NCBI GenBank assembly: GCA_022478985.1 | Contig: JAKSZP010009275.1 | Coordinates: 124,001 to 188,000, forward strand | DNA: 64,000 bases | Direction of reading: 5' to 3' | From: Massospora cicadina | Lineage: Eukaryota > Entomophthoromycota > Entomophthoromycetes > Entomophthorales > Entomophthoraceae | Shown: positions 22,870 through 34,206 of the stretch, in pieces | Layout: every line of letters starts with the position of its first letter | Numbering within the stretch: the stretch's first letter is position 1 | The notes under the pieces: generated by a model | Databases searched by the model: none | Told to the model about the DNA's origin: nothing | The model's input: the letters and a program-made list of their open reading frames with translations, nothing else | Translations under genes and position numbers: made by a program

Positions 22870-23340
22870 CATCTACTTGAAGACAGGGTTGTATTCAACT
22901 GGAATCAGGACTGTCAAGAGGCTTTAGATCAACTCTAATTGGCCCTAATAATGGCCCTAGTCTTGCGGTACCTAAACTTTGAGTGTTAGTTTATTGCTCA
23001 AACTGATGCCTCACTTATGGAAGTTGGAGCCATGTTGTCTCAGATAATGTAAGATGGCGAGGAACATTTAATCGCCTTTGCTAGTTGGACCTTAAACATC
23101 CATGAGCAGAACTACACAGTGACAGAATGGGAATGCTTGGCAGTCAAATACGCCTACAAGCAATTTCAGGTTTATCTGCTTGGCACTCACTTTACGGTTG
23201 TAACAGATCAATTGTCCCTAAGATGGCTGAACAACTTAAAGGAACCAGAGGGCCATCTAAGTGTGGTGGGCATTAATACTTCAAGCCTATAATTTCATTT
23301 TATAACATTGTGCAATAGTAAAGCTCCAAAATGCTGACTG
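22870..23340 (+). pseudogene. F6 RNase H
   Basis: FNWNQDCQEALDQL, then FIAQTDASLMEVGAMLSQ (first catalytic Asp in TDAS), NYTVTEWECLAVKYAYKQF (catalytic Glu in EWE) and FTVVTDQLSLRWLNNLKEP (Asp in VTD). The order matches gypsy RNase H. Few stops, but the end is shifted. Confidence 0.75.
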
Positions 23341-23529
23341 CTTATCTTGTTTACCTATAATTGTCACTGTCAGCTTGGCCGCTGATGAGCTTTTCCAAAA
23401 AATGGTCAGTGGTGAATTCCAAGACAAGCCAAAATCTGCCCAAAAATTGCTCACGGATCTATGAAAACACTTTGGTCAAAAATGGAACATTGTACAAAAT
23501 AAAAGAAAAAGCCCTTTTTCCAAGACCCT

Positions 23530-24480
23530 TGACATAAATGGATCTAATAATGGCGGTGCATAAGGCCATAGGGCATGGTGGATTTAAGAAAATGAAGGAG
23601 CATCTTTAAAGATATTACTACTAGAAATCAATGCACTTAGTTTCTAAGAGATGCTGGAGTGTTGCGCTGAATGTCAAGGTGAAAAACTGTTTCAAAAGAG
23701 CACATCTTATCAGATTGTTTGGCCCAAATTTGCTTGGCATACCGTATCCATAGATGTTGTTAGGCCACTTCTCACTAGCAACTCCAAGGCCAAGTACATC
23801 ATCGTGGCTATTGACCACTTGACTAAGTGGGTTGAAGCCAAGGCTATTTAGGAAGTAGGTGAAGTGACAATGGCCAAGTTTATCCTTGAGACTGTTTCCA
23901 CAAACATGGCTTTCCAAAGGTTATCCTGACTGATAATGGAAGTAATTTTACTGCCAACGTTATTATGACTCTTAACCAATTGATGGGAGTGAGAGGTGTG
24001 CTCTCTGCTCCCTACCATCCAGAGATAAAATGGAATGGTTGAACGCTTAAATGGGATGTTTGTGAACATTGTTTGGAAGCTAATTTCAGGCAAACCATCT
24101 TAATTGAGCAAAAACCTAAACTCAGCTGCGTTTGTTTACAATATATCATATCACTCTGCCACTAAGATGTCACATTTCCAGTTTCTATATGTGAGACATC
24201 CAGCCCTACCATAGCTGCTATATTTGGTCCTCGACGATCCTGGTGAGAGCAGTTATTCTCAATATGTTGGGAAGCTTACAGATACCCTAATTAAACTGCA
24301 AGCTCAAGCCTTTGACAACAGTTTTGCTGTTAAAAAGGCTTGACACAAAAAGGATATTAAAAATCATTATGATTTGACCATATTTAAAGTTGGTAATAAA
24401 GTACTATTCTGTAATACGCATGGATTGGGCCAATTACTGAAGTTAAATCACATTTGGGTTGGCCCATTTGTGTTTTCTCG
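23530..24480 (+). pseudogene. F6 integrase
   Basis: Zinc-binding HHCC domain: HKAIGHGG (about 23559) and CCAECQ (about 23660). Catalytic core: AWHTVSIDVV with the first Asp (about 23738-23760), LTDNGSNFTANV region with the second (about 23928-23960), and NGMVERLNGMF with the Glu (about 24030-24065, frameshifted). C-terminal strand FKVGNKVLF and WVGPF. All catalytic residues are still readable although the frame is broken. Confidence 0.75.
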
Positions 24481-24527
24481 AGAAGATGTCAAGGTTTCTT
24501 TACATCATCAAAGAGGTTAAACAGGCC

Positions 24528-24558
24528 CCCCTTGGGTTGGGACCATCTAGTACTAAAA
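24528..24558 (+). mobile_element. Micro-insertion 5 (31 bp, after F6 integrase)
   Basis: The perfect 18-bp duplication AAAGAGGTTAAACAGGCC (24510-24527, 24559-24576) flanks CCCCTTGGGTTGGGACC continuing to ATCTAGTACTA and A's. Its 5' extension agrees with copy 2. Confidence 0.8.
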
Positions 24559-24725
24559 AAAGAGGTTAAACAGGCCATATTTATAATTGAGTCCATGCAA
24601 AAATTAATAAGGAGACTAAAAAAGGGCCAATTAGACAAAAAACCATTTATAGTAAAATAATAAATACAAAATATTATTAAAAAGAAAATAGAGAGATAAA
24701 TAATAAATAAAATATATAAACTTAT

Positions 24726-24746
24726 AATATATATATATATATATAA
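24726..24746. repeat. (AT)n microsatellite
   Basis: About ten uninterrupted AT/TA dinucleotides beside the Helitron-like left end. Confidence 0.8.
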
Positions 24747-24766
24747 TAGTAAACTTGAAATATATA

Positions 24767-25410
24767 TCTACTTAATAAAACACATTCACTGACTGACATC
24801 TGAAACCTTCGAGTCTGATAGGGTCAATCTATTTGGGTGAGTGGGTGAGAATTGACAAATATTATCTCAATTCACCAAATTGCTCACCTGAAGCTAATCA
24901 AGTCAGATAAGTTTAATCTGTTTGGGTGATTGGGTAAAGGTTGGCAAATAAGATCGAATCTGAAACTATCGAGTCTGATAAGTTATATCTATTTGGGCGA
25001 GTGGGTGAGAATTGGCGAATATTATCGAAAAATTCACCAAATTGCTTACCCGAAACTAATCGAGCCTGATAAGTTTAATCTGTTTGGGTGAGTGGGTAAG
25101 AATTGGCAAATAAGATCGTATCTGAAATTATCGAGTATGATAGGTTTAATCTATTTGGGTGAGTTGGTGAGAATTGGCGAATATTATCTAATAATTCACC
25201 AAATTGCTCACCTGAAACTCAACAAAAATAGTAATAGAGTTTAAGTAGATTAAATAGTTAGGATAATCAGCTCACCAGCTACGAGGGCAACAGTGGAGCT
25301 GTTAGTTTGAGTGGCTTGAGATTAGTGCTGGCACAGCCTATAGGCTACAATGCGAGCTTATCATCTGATAAACTAAATACCGCAGCGAAGCACGGGTATT
25401 TGGATGTTAG
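24767..25410 (+). mobile_element. Helitron-like element, copy B
   Basis: The left end A|TCTACTTAATAAAACAC fits the Helitron 5' TC preceded by A. The right end has the hairpin CCGC-A-GC gaa GC-ACGG-type (25379-25395) and TTAG (25407-25410) in the position of CTRR, followed by G rather than T. No transposase. The interior is mostly a tandem repeat. The right terminus is one mutation away from canonical. Confidence 0.6.
24801..25226. repeat. Tandem repeat inside Helitron copy B
   Basis: About 2.6 units of 160-162 bp (starts near 24811, 24971, 25133). Each unit is two related sub-units of about 70-90 bp with the cores CTGATAAGTTTAATCT and TTTGGGTGAGTGGGT. Confidence 0.75.
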
Positions 25411-25833
25411 GTTTATATATTTTAAAAACCTGCCTAATTTGGTTCACCTAATTAATAAAATACTTTTGGCAACTTAAGTAGAAGTTGATTTAGTAGTCTG
25501 GAAGATATGTTACATGCTCAATGATTTTAAGTATAAAAAGAGATGTTTCGGGTAGCAGTTTGGTGTTATTTGATTAATTCAATAGTGTTTTTTGGCCAAG
25601 AGGTTGATGGCTTTTGTTCGAATCGATAGGACACAGTTTAGCTTTGAGGGATGATTAGTTATTGGTTGTTTTGATAAGTTCATTTAGGTTTACCTGAGTG
25701 GTTTTTAGTTGATTTGATTGAGCAATTAGATTTGGCTGAATGGTTTTGTTTATCTTTAATATAAAATCTAAATTAATAAATTGAAAATCTTTAATTATAG
25801 ACACTTTAGCGAAGCACGGGTAAATTGGTTAGT
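25411..25833 (+). mobile_element. Helitron-like element, copy C
   Basis: The right end hairpin region TTTAGCGAAGCACGGG is followed by TTAG (25830-25833) and A. The 270 bp before it match copy A (about 700-997). The left end is not defined and abuts copy B, so B and C may be one element with two alternative 3' ends. Confidence 0.6.
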
Positions 25834-26230
25834 AGTTAATAAAAAATAAATTTTATATTACAAAAGCAAATGAATGGGAAAAATAATAAATAATAAAGGG
25901 TTTTATTCCTCCATTTTGAGGGGGAAGTAACTTGGGACCAGATTCCTCATTCCTGTGCACCAATTTGGCCCAACTTAGCTGCTAAGTAACAAAAAAGGGC
26001 CTAATAGATGTCATGAAAGTTGGCACAAAAATGAGATACTCCAATTCAGACTCCTGAAATAATCCTAGAAAAATAAGTATACTTGATGTTTGGTTCAATT
26101 TAATAAAACATGGCATTTTTCAGGACTAAGAGCTCAGAAAAGATTGCAGTAGGCTGAATAGGTGTTGTATACAGATATTGAAGAGAAAATTGGGAAACTC
26201 AGGGTTTCTATTCCAGTCAAGTGGGGGAAA
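25834..26230 (-). pseudogene. Remnant of the F6 antisense accessory frame
   Basis: The reverse complement matches both ends of the 14530-15710 unit but lacks its centre. It ends at the F6 purine tract GTGGGGGAAA (26221-26230). Confidence 0.45.
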
Positions 26231-27290
26231 TTTTAAATTTTGATCATTGATCAAAAACAAACCCTTCAAGAAACCTATCATGCTTATAGATTACTCCCAT
26301 TGATAGATTCTTTGATTTTTCCTGATTTATATGCATAATCTGTTAAATAATATTCACCTCAAAGCTATATTAATTGCACCTAAATAACCCAATTATCATA
26401 GCAAATGATAGCTTTGATATTACTATTATAGCCAATTATATGACCTACTTGGGTGAATCAAGTGGGTTTATGGCATAAAATTAATTGCATTTTGAATTTA
26501 ATGCAATTAAAATTTATGAATATTTGTTTTCAATGTATGTCAATCATCATAATCAGCACAATAGTATTTGCACATGGTGGCCCAAATAGGGAGTACCTAG
26601 TATTATTGAGAGGGCTGCCAATGTCCCAATTAGGGGTGCATCATTATTTGAATCCCATAAATTCTTTCCTTCAATTATTGTATTTTATCAGCTGTATGAA
26701 GAAATGAAATCAGGTTGGTTGAAAGGTGAATATACATTGCTGAGGTGCTAATATTAAGCTTAAAAATTCCCAATTATGAGAGTAGTAGTGCCTCTAATTG
26801 AGCTAAAACAATTGTAATTAACTTAACTCATGGGCAAATTAACTTGGGGCTACTTTAATAACCACTGCCATAATCTATAGCATATTGTCATGGCTTAAAT
26901 GAAATCATCTAATAGATGAGTATGGCCAGGAGTTGCTCTAGAGGTATAAAATACTGGCGCCTGGCCCTAAAATAAAATCATCTTACCATATAATCATATT
27001 TTTGTATTATATTATATTATATTAATTTGATCTTCATATTAAGAAGTGTAGAAAAATGTTCAGTGGAGCTTGTCATTATTACTTGAGTCTGGAGAGTTCC
27101 CAATTAGTAAGGGAAAAATACTCAGAAGAGCCAGAAGAGTCAGTTATTGTTGTATAGCTTTGTGAGCTTCAGAACAGTTAAGAAATACCATAAGACACAT
27201 AGCACAATCAAGGATAGATTGGCCAAAACTCTTCTCAACTTTCAAAGCAGGATTATATTTTATAAGTAAGTAAATTCTCAAAAACTTACA
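26231..27290 (+). repeat. F6 3' LTR
   Basis: Starts TTTTAAATTTTGATC (TG mutated to TT), ends CTTACA. Pairs with 16569-17634; TATAAAATA at 26945-26953. Confidence 0.85.
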
Positions 27291-27295
27291 ATAAG

Positions 27296-28150
27296 CCGCC
27301 CATATTTAACCATTATGGAAAAATACATGGGCATTTCAGGGGTTTGAATTTGCCACTGAGGGGTCTTCCAATCAGAGGAAAGCTAAATGTTGTTATCTGC
27401 TTTAGATGTTGCAAGTGTCTACCAAGTCAAATGTTACCTTAAGGATAATAAAATGGCATAAAAGAAGTTAAGGAGACCGTGTTTTTCAAGTTTGGGGGTG
27501 CGGCAAAAATGGCATAGCGCATGGCAGAGTTTTTGACAATTCAGGTTCAGAAAAATTAGTCATTGTTGGAGTTTGCGGAGTGTTTCATGGCTGAGGCTCA
27601 TATGTTAGTGGGAGCAAATATCTTAACTAATGAGGAGGTGGATGTAGCAATGATGGCGGCTGTTAAGCCATATCAAGAATTTTATAATGCTATGTGTTAT
27701 ATTCTTCAAGATGACGTGGAGCTATTAAAAATTGTCAGTCATTTATGCCATCTATCTGTCACTTTTAGTACTCCCAATGTGGAATAGAAAGCTCCTGCAA
27801 CTGCTACTAAATTCCCATTGGTATTGTAACAACAACAACTTGGATATAATTTGTTGGGGTAAAACTAGTCCCCTTAATGCTCTGGAAAGTCCTTTCTGCC
27901 CTCACTATTACAACCAGCTTGTACTCAGCTGAATTACAATTCATCAATTAATTTCAGACCTGGATTTATGGGTGTGATGCAGAGACAAGTGCCATTTACA
28001 AATGCTTGTTTCTCTTGTGGCCAACGAGGTTATTACGCGGCTAGCTGTCCAGGAAAACTAAATATCCATGTGGTACCAGTTGACTCAAACAAACGGGGAA
28101 AAGGTTGGGCAGAGTTGAGACGGGATGCTCTACTTCCACTATACCAAACC
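27296..28150 (+). pseudogene. F2 gag, main piece with zinc knuckle
   Basis: Resumes after F6 with FNHYGKIHGHF (F3: FNCNGNIHGFF). The open stretch 27563-27787 reads LEFAECFMAEAHMLVGANILT and VAMMAAVKPYQEFYNAM, collinear with F3 gag (FAGRLMVEAHVLIGEGYLA). The knuckle at 28007-28048 is CFSCGQRGYYAASC, correct spacing but with the histidine replaced by tyrosine. Confidence 0.75.
28007..28048 (+). other. F2 zinc knuckle, His to Tyr
   Basis: C-x2-C-x4-Y-x4-C; TAT where CAT/CAC is expected, a C to T change. Confidence 0.7.
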
Positions 28151-28469
28151 TAATTGTCCCTGAGGATCCCTCAAGTCACTTTGTGTTGGTCCTGGTACTC
28201 ACCCCAATGATTTACTATATCAGTAATCACCTATGATATATTAGCTTTAAGCTGAGGGAGAGACCCCAGTAACGTGGACTGGGAGTTCTGCTGAGATGTG
28301 CAAAAACCATACGCCAGGAAAATTGTTGATAGGAATTGTACAGTCAAAGGTGAACTGTCAACGCATGTCACAGCTCTAGAGGGGGTGGAAGTGGCGAGTC
28401 CAGTAGAGAAAATTTCTCAGGAGTATCCTCATGTTGGTGCCAGTATTCTCATTTTTCTGGTAACCAAAA

Positions 28470-28980
28470 TCTCTTGGATGTTTATGTATCAAACACCAAC
28501 GGTTCTTCTTATTCAGAGTGTACATACTGTGACATTTTTGTACAAAATACAAAAATTTGGGAGATTATCAATACTGGCACTTCTGCCAATATAATATCCA
28601 CCAAGCTCATAGCTAAGCTTCTGTCAAAACCAGATGTGGACCACAGAGTAGATAAAGGACCATGGGGGCACAGAGCACTGTGTCAGAGGGTGCATACTCA
28701 CGTTGCCTTTGTAGTTCAGGTTGGTTGGTACATCCACTCCAGTGGTGGTGTCACCTAGTAATTTTTATGACATGTTGATCAGCGCTGTATTCATGTGGCG
28801 ATTTGAGGCTGTGGTCAATATGGCAGATAAAACCATCAGTATCCTAGATAATATATTCCCATCTAGTTTACCTCCAATGGAGTCTCAGAAGACCCAATCC
28901 GCTCCAGTCAAAATTAATCTCATATATAGTGATGGGGTGATTCCTGTACAATATCGGTGGATGAAGCGGAGTACCTGACC
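28470..28980 (+). pseudogene. F2 protease
   Basis: YSECTYCDIFVQN then IINTGTSANIISTKLIAKL: the DTG active site reads NTG. A later segment, MADKTISILDN and YSDGVIPVQYRWM, is the flap/linker region, also seen in F3 (52730-52870). Confidence 0.7.
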
Positions 28981-29449
28981 GCTTCCTAACCAGATTTATA
29001 AGTATAACGGTATTCCGCTGTGAGCTGCAAGTGCTTTAAGCATACCTTCTGAGCATCAGGTCAAAAAAGGGATGGAGCTTGAAATAGATATCCTGGAAGG
29101 TCTATATAGTGAATTTATTAAGCCCTATCAGCAATTTTGGCTTGAACCTCATGTGGCTCCTAGGCTCCTGTTACCAGGGCAGAGGAAAGTGAAGGTGTTG
29201 ATAGCGAACCTGCAGAGGGAGTCTATGAAGGTTTAAAAGCATAAGTGGTGGCTTATCTGCATCTGAATCCTATCAATGAGGTCCATTAGATACATGACTG
29301 GTTCTTGGGAAGAATTTGGGCTACTGTAAAAACCTCATCCACCATAATGACTGTGGTTCTGCATGAGGCTCTAACTGGCCTGTCGGAGGACCAGAAGGAC
29401 AGGGTGATGGATCTTTTATAAATATTAAACCATTTTTGCATCCAATGAT

Positions 29450-30260
29450 CATGACTTGGGATGTGCATGCGGGATTGTGCATTGGTTAGACACATGGGAT
29501 CACCCTCCTATCTGGTCAAGGACTATCCATTGCTCCAAGGCGGTGGAAGAAGTGGTATCCACTTAAAAAGATAAATTGGCTGAACAAGGAATGTTAGAGA
29601 CATCAAAGAGTCCCTGGGCGTCCCTCAGCACTAATCGTCAAGAAGTAAGATGGCACCAAATAAGTAGTAATTGACTACTGGAAGTTTAATAGCATTACAA
29701 AGTAAAGACTCATACCCGCTTCTACAAATTAATGATGCTTTAGATTAGCTGGGCGGTGCTAAATAAATCTTTGCTATGGAATTGATATTAAGGTACTGGA
29801 AAATCGAGTTGCCAGTGGTGGAACAAGAGAAGTGCACTATAATCACCTCAAAAGGTTTGTTACAGCCTATACATATGCCACAGGGTTTGTGCAACGCCCC
29901 AGCTATATTCCAACGGGCTATGGACACTACTTTGGGTGACTGAAGCTGTCTTGCGTTCTAGTCTACCTTGGCAATATCTATTTGTGCTTGTGAACGTTCA
30001 CAGAGCATCTGACCATTTATAACAAGTGTTCCACCAACTCAATGAAGCTAACATTTAAATTAAGCCTCAAAAGTGCGAATTTTTTAAGAAGCAGTTGGAA
30101 TACCTCAGGTTTGTGGTAGACTCCAAAGGGATTAGTCCTCAGCAAACCAAGGTGTAAGCTATATGCGGGATGATAGCCAAATAATAAGTGCAATATTCAG
30201 GTGTTTTTAGGGATGATTGGTTACTTCTGGCGGTACATTCCCATTTTCAGCTGTATTGGG
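29450..30260 (+). pseudogene. F2 reverse transcriptase
   Basis: Recognisable pieces: DHDLGCA leader, EQGMLETSKSPWASL, a frameshifted VVIDYWKFNSIT strand (about 29660-29700), DALDQLGGAKQIFAMELILRYWKIE with TAG and TAA in place of two Gln codons (29733-29810), the GLCNAP region (29885-29925), the active-site strand (about 29945-29990) and IKPQKCEFFKKQLEYL (30058-30108). Heavily decayed. Confidence 0.7.
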
Positions 30261-30289
30261 ACTCCACTCATTTAGCTGCTAAAAGGTGC

Positions 30290-30770
30290 TACCTTCAACT
30301 GTACGGAAAAATGCCAAAACGCTTTTGATGTTCTATGAACTGCGCTGCTAGAAAGCCCGTTTTGCAATAACCTAATTTTGAGAAAGAATTTATTGTACAA
30401 CTGGATGCTTCTCTTTCCGCCATAGGGGCCGTGCTATCCCAAAAGGATGATAATGGTGAGGAGTAGCCCATGTCATATTGTAGCTGAAGCTTAACAAGTC
30501 CTGAACAAAACTAAATCATGACCAAGTGGGAGTGCTTAGAGGTAATTTATTTAATATAAACAGTTCCAGGTCTACCTCCACGGCGTTATATAAAGTGGTT
30601 ACAGACCATGGATCCTTGCGGTGGCTGCAGAATCTGTGGGATCCTGAAGGGCGGCTCACATGATGGGCCCTGCAGCTCCAAGTGTATAACTTTGAGATTG
30701 TACACCAGCCAGGGGCCAAACACCAAATTGCGGACTGTCTCTAATGATTACTAACAGGTGCAATTACAGC
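30290..30770 (+). pseudogene. F2 RNase H
   Basis: FEKEFIVQLDASLSAIGAVL, KWECLEVIY and, frameshifted, VTDHGSLRWLQN. Catalytic Asp and Glu can be placed. Confidence 0.7.
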
Positions 30771-30774
30771 AGAT

Positions 30775-31965
30775 TTGGCTGACATAATGTACAGGAAGAT
30801 GATTGTGGGTAAATATCACAATGAGCCATCACAGGTGATAAAAGTGCTGGATGGGCTGCGATGGGATACCTTTATGCACGTTGGGGAACTATATAAGCAT
30901 ATTGGAGAATTGACGCTGTGTTTCCCAAAACCTTCCGCTAGACCAGCAATTATTATGGATGCTCATAGAGCGGTAGGTCATGGAAAGTTGCAAAAAACGT
31001 TGGAGTTCATGCGACCCTGTTACTATTAGGATAGTATGCACTATGATGTGCTTGAGACAGTTGCTTGTTGTCACCAGTGCCAAGTGGAGAAACCATTCCA
31101 TGAAAAGACCACCTACTAGCTGGTTAAGCCCGTTTTGCATGGTATACTGTGTCTCTGGATGTGGTGGGGTCTCTGCCAACTGGCACAAACTGCTCCAAGT
31201 AATCATTAAACCATTAATCATTTGACAAGATATGTGGAAGCAAGAGTGATCAATGATTTAGGGGCTGTCACCATCGCCAAGTTCATCTTGGAGTGTGTCA
31301 TACAGTGACACAGCTGTACTCAATTTATCCCCATGGACAATGAAACCAATTTCACATCACATACCCTACCCAAGTTGAACATAATAATGGCAATCCGTAA
31401 GGCATTGACTACATACTACCACCCTGAATCTAATGGAATGGTGGAAAGGGTCAACAGGAACATTGGTAAATATTTTCCACAAGCTTGTTAAGGATCAGAC
31501 CTCTGAATGAAGTACCTTATTATCCACCGCTGTTTTTGCATACAATATTAGCTATCATTTGGTCACAGGGAAAAGTCCCTTACAATTACTTCATGGAAAA
31601 CAGCCAGTCTTGCTGGCATTACTTTATTCATGTATGGAAAAAACCAGCGGAGTAGATTCTCAGCGCTATTTGATCACCTTAACTGAAATGCTGATCAAAC
31701 TCCAAATGGAAGCATAACCCACTTATTTAGCTAAGAAGATTTGGGACCAGGAGACTAACTAATGTAGATGGAGAAGACTTCCACAGTTTAGGGTAGGAGA
31801 TCTTGTCCTGTTTCATGACCAACATGGGTTTGGAAGAAGGAACAAGCTCGCCAGCATATGGATCAGACCGTTTGAGGTAATTGAGAAGACTGGTGTTGAT
31901 GCCTACACTATAAAGGAACCCACAGGTGGTCAGAATATCAACTGATTACATGAGAAGTTCCTTCA
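30775..31965 (+). pseudogene. F2 integrase
   Basis: The linker frame (30775-31029) ends with DAHRAVGHGKLQKTLEFM of the HHCC domain; the two cysteines follow near 31068-31081. The core has VSLDVVG (about 31148-31170), MDNETNFTSH (about 31333-31362) and ESNGMVERVNRNIG (about 31424-31465). The C-terminus decays to 31965. A minus-strand 110-codon frame at 30889-31221 is a shadow. Confidence 0.7.
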
Positions 31966-31986
31966 GGCATACAAGCAATAGGATCA

Positions 31987-32538
31987 TGTTGGGATTCTGA
32001 TATGACTGGACAATAAGGCTTGAAGAGCTACGGCGGAATGGTTAGAATCCGCCAATTAGGATGACTGTTTATGAGTATTTGAGCGCCTTGAAAAGAGGCA
32101 ATATTGGGACCTAACAGTTTAATATTCTCGCCTACAAATAAGGCAATAAGGTGATGTCAGCTTTTGAAAAATATAATTTAGATTGCCTCGAACTAAGGCG
32201 ATAGAGAAATGAAGAATACCAACCAAAACCAATGAGAATCAGCGGAATAGAATAGTCTAAGCTAAGAGAACGATATCATACAAAGTTGCTGATATATAAG
32301 TGAGATGTGTGATTGAAAGAGGGTAGTTGTTTATAGTTGATAGAGCAGAACAGCAAAGTGTCGCTGTATTTTTAAAAATAAATAAAAGTGTTGTTGGGGC
32401 TATTGTTCTTGTTTTTTTTTATAATTTCCAGTGTGTTCAAAGGACCAATGATCCCCATATCATCTGTCTGTTGTTCATTGGGTTCAACCTGTGTGACTCT
32501 TATGTAAGATCCCAACGGTACTGCCAAAAACTATAACA
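31987..32538 (+). repeat. F3 5' LTR
   Basis: TGTTGGGATTCTGATATG to TATAACA. Matches 55361-55906, including GAATAGAATAGTCTAAGCTA. The first bases resemble the F2 LTR, so the families are related. Confidence 0.85.
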
Positions 32539-32539
32539 T

Positions 32540-32557
32540 TGGTCCTCACTACAGGGG
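32540..32557 (+). promoter_or_regulatory. F3 primer-binding site
   Basis: TGGTCCTCACTACAGGGG, one mismatch to the F2 site, one base after the LTR. Confidence 0.75.
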
Positions 32558-32603
32558 CCCATTGTTCAGCCACTAAAAAAATAAAAATATTCAGTTGTCA
32601 GCC

Positions 32604-34110
32604 ATGTCTCATCAAGCCTGCTTTGCTGGGGGATCTTTATGCAGCACTGCACCAGCCAAATATGAGGAACTCAAACTTACTCTAGACGCTGTGTTTAAAA
32701 AACAGGATGAACTTCTTCAAGAGCAAAACGCCATTATGCACCAACTCAACAGCACAATCAGTCAAATGCAAATGCTGGGACAACAAAACAAGTAACTTGA
32801 GGATCGCTTAGACAACACTACTGAATGACTGCACTGCGCAGAGTGGAAATTGAACAGTACCTCACAGCCCCCTCATTGGGAAGGGGAAAAATGACAAAGA
32901 GGGGAACAATATGACGAGGAATATGACGCTGCCAGAAATACTACACCCAGGAGGGTAGCTCTGTATATGAGTATGAATTAGAGTGACAATTCCCTCAAGT
33001 AATCGTAGTACTGTACACTGCAGATGCCCACGCTACCTCCAAAGCAGTGCAAATACCACCCGCCGCTGGACCAGATCCTCATCAAGAGGCTGCTCTTGGG
33101 TCTCGACCCATCTCTCAGTTAGCACCAAAAAGTGTCATTTATGAGCGGGATGAGGAGATCAATATTGAGAAGCTGCATTTGTTCAATTGCAATGGGAACA
33201 TCCACGGCTTCTTTAAACGTTTTAAGCTCATGGAAGAAGGCGCCTCAGATCAACATAAAGCTAAACTGTTGATATCTGCCTTGGATTTCAGGAGTGCCAA
33301 TAAGTTCACCTGCTACCTTCCAAGCAGCTCTGTTAACTATCAAGATGCAAAGGATACCATGCTTTGCCTGTTCAGGGGCTTTAAAAAAATGTCGCAGTAA
33401 AATGAGGTGTTCTTGACTATTAGGTTCCGCCATAATGAGACCCTCATAGAGTTTGCTGGCCGATTAATGGTGGAAGCTCATGTGCTGATTGGGGAAGGCT
33501 ATCTAGCAGAAGCCAACGTGTGCATTGCAATGACTTCCACAGTAAAGCCATACCATGAGATTCATAATGTCATTTCTCCAATTTTGGTTGATGACGTTCC
33601 CCTGCTCAAACTTATGCAGTTCTTGCACCATACCTTTTCTAACTTCTCTCCACCCAATATGGAGCAGAAACTTCCTGCCGCTGACAGACCCTCTTATTTG
33701 GGGGAATATGCTCTTCATGCCCACATTCCGCCCAGCAACTCCCAGCCTTACGTTAATTCTGCACCTCATCCTTGGCCAAATTACTCCCAACTGTTCGACT
33801 TCCACCCTGGCCCTGTTTACAAAAATTGTCAGCAGCCCAACTACTGACCTGGACCTGTTACGCCGAGTGACAGCAATAATCCTATTGACCTGGCCCTGGG
33901 TACACTGATTTCTAAAAACTGTGTTTTTGACCTGGGACCTCTTATGAGAACCAAGGATGCAATTCTTATGGGGTTAATTGCTATGAATGTGGTCTCCCTA
34001 GCCACCTGGCACAGAGTTGCCCTAATTGTCATGTTCATTACATGCAGCAGGATCAATAATACCAGGGAAAAGATGGAGTGGAATAGAGACGGGACTCTCT
34101 ACCTCTGGTA
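32604..34110 (+). pseudogene. F3 gag (best preserved gag)
   Basis: ATG at 32604. A helical N-terminus (YEELKLTLDAVFKKQDELLQ, then QMQMLGQQNK and an in-frame stop) is followed by a damaged acidic stretch. Two long open frames cover the capsid: 33047-33400 (INIEKLHLFNCNGNIHGFF, LISALDF) and 33407-33847 (FLTIRFRHNETLIEFAGRLM, VEAHVLIGEGYLA, TVKPYHEIHNVIS). A proline-rich tail leads to a complete CCHC knuckle at 33979-34020. One stop (TAA at 33398) separates the two capsid frames. It is the local reference for gag in F2. Confidence 0.8.
33979..34020 (+). other. F3 zinc knuckle, intact
   Basis: CYECGLPSHLAQSC, spacing C-x2-C-x4-H-x4-C, all four ligands present. Confidence 0.85.
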
Positions 34111-34206
34111 AACCAGCTCAAACGTCAAACCTAAATCAATAGTAGTATATTCAGTGGACGCCCCCAATATGATGATGGGATTTATACCAGCAACCATTTG
34201 GAGGGG

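Larger units (their letters stand above)
16569..27290 (+). mobile_element. F6: full-length gypsy element inserted in F2
   Basis: LTRs 16569-17634 and 26231-27290; degenerate primer site; gag, protease, reverse transcriptase, RNase H and integrase in order; purine tract GTGGGGGAAA before the 3' LTR. Flanking pentamers ACAAG (16564-16568) and ATAAG (27291-27295) differ by one transition. It carries later insertions: a solo LTR in protease, a micro-insertion after integrase, and two Helitron-like ends. Many stops; not functional. Confidence 0.85.

Noticed and set aside
24801..25226. CRISPR-like spaced repeats
   Set aside because: Units are long, contiguous and degenerate; it is a tandem repeat in a Helitron-like element of a eukaryotic genome.
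30889..31221. 110-codon minus-strand frame
   Set aside because: Shadow of the F2 integrase zinc-binding region; no independent support.
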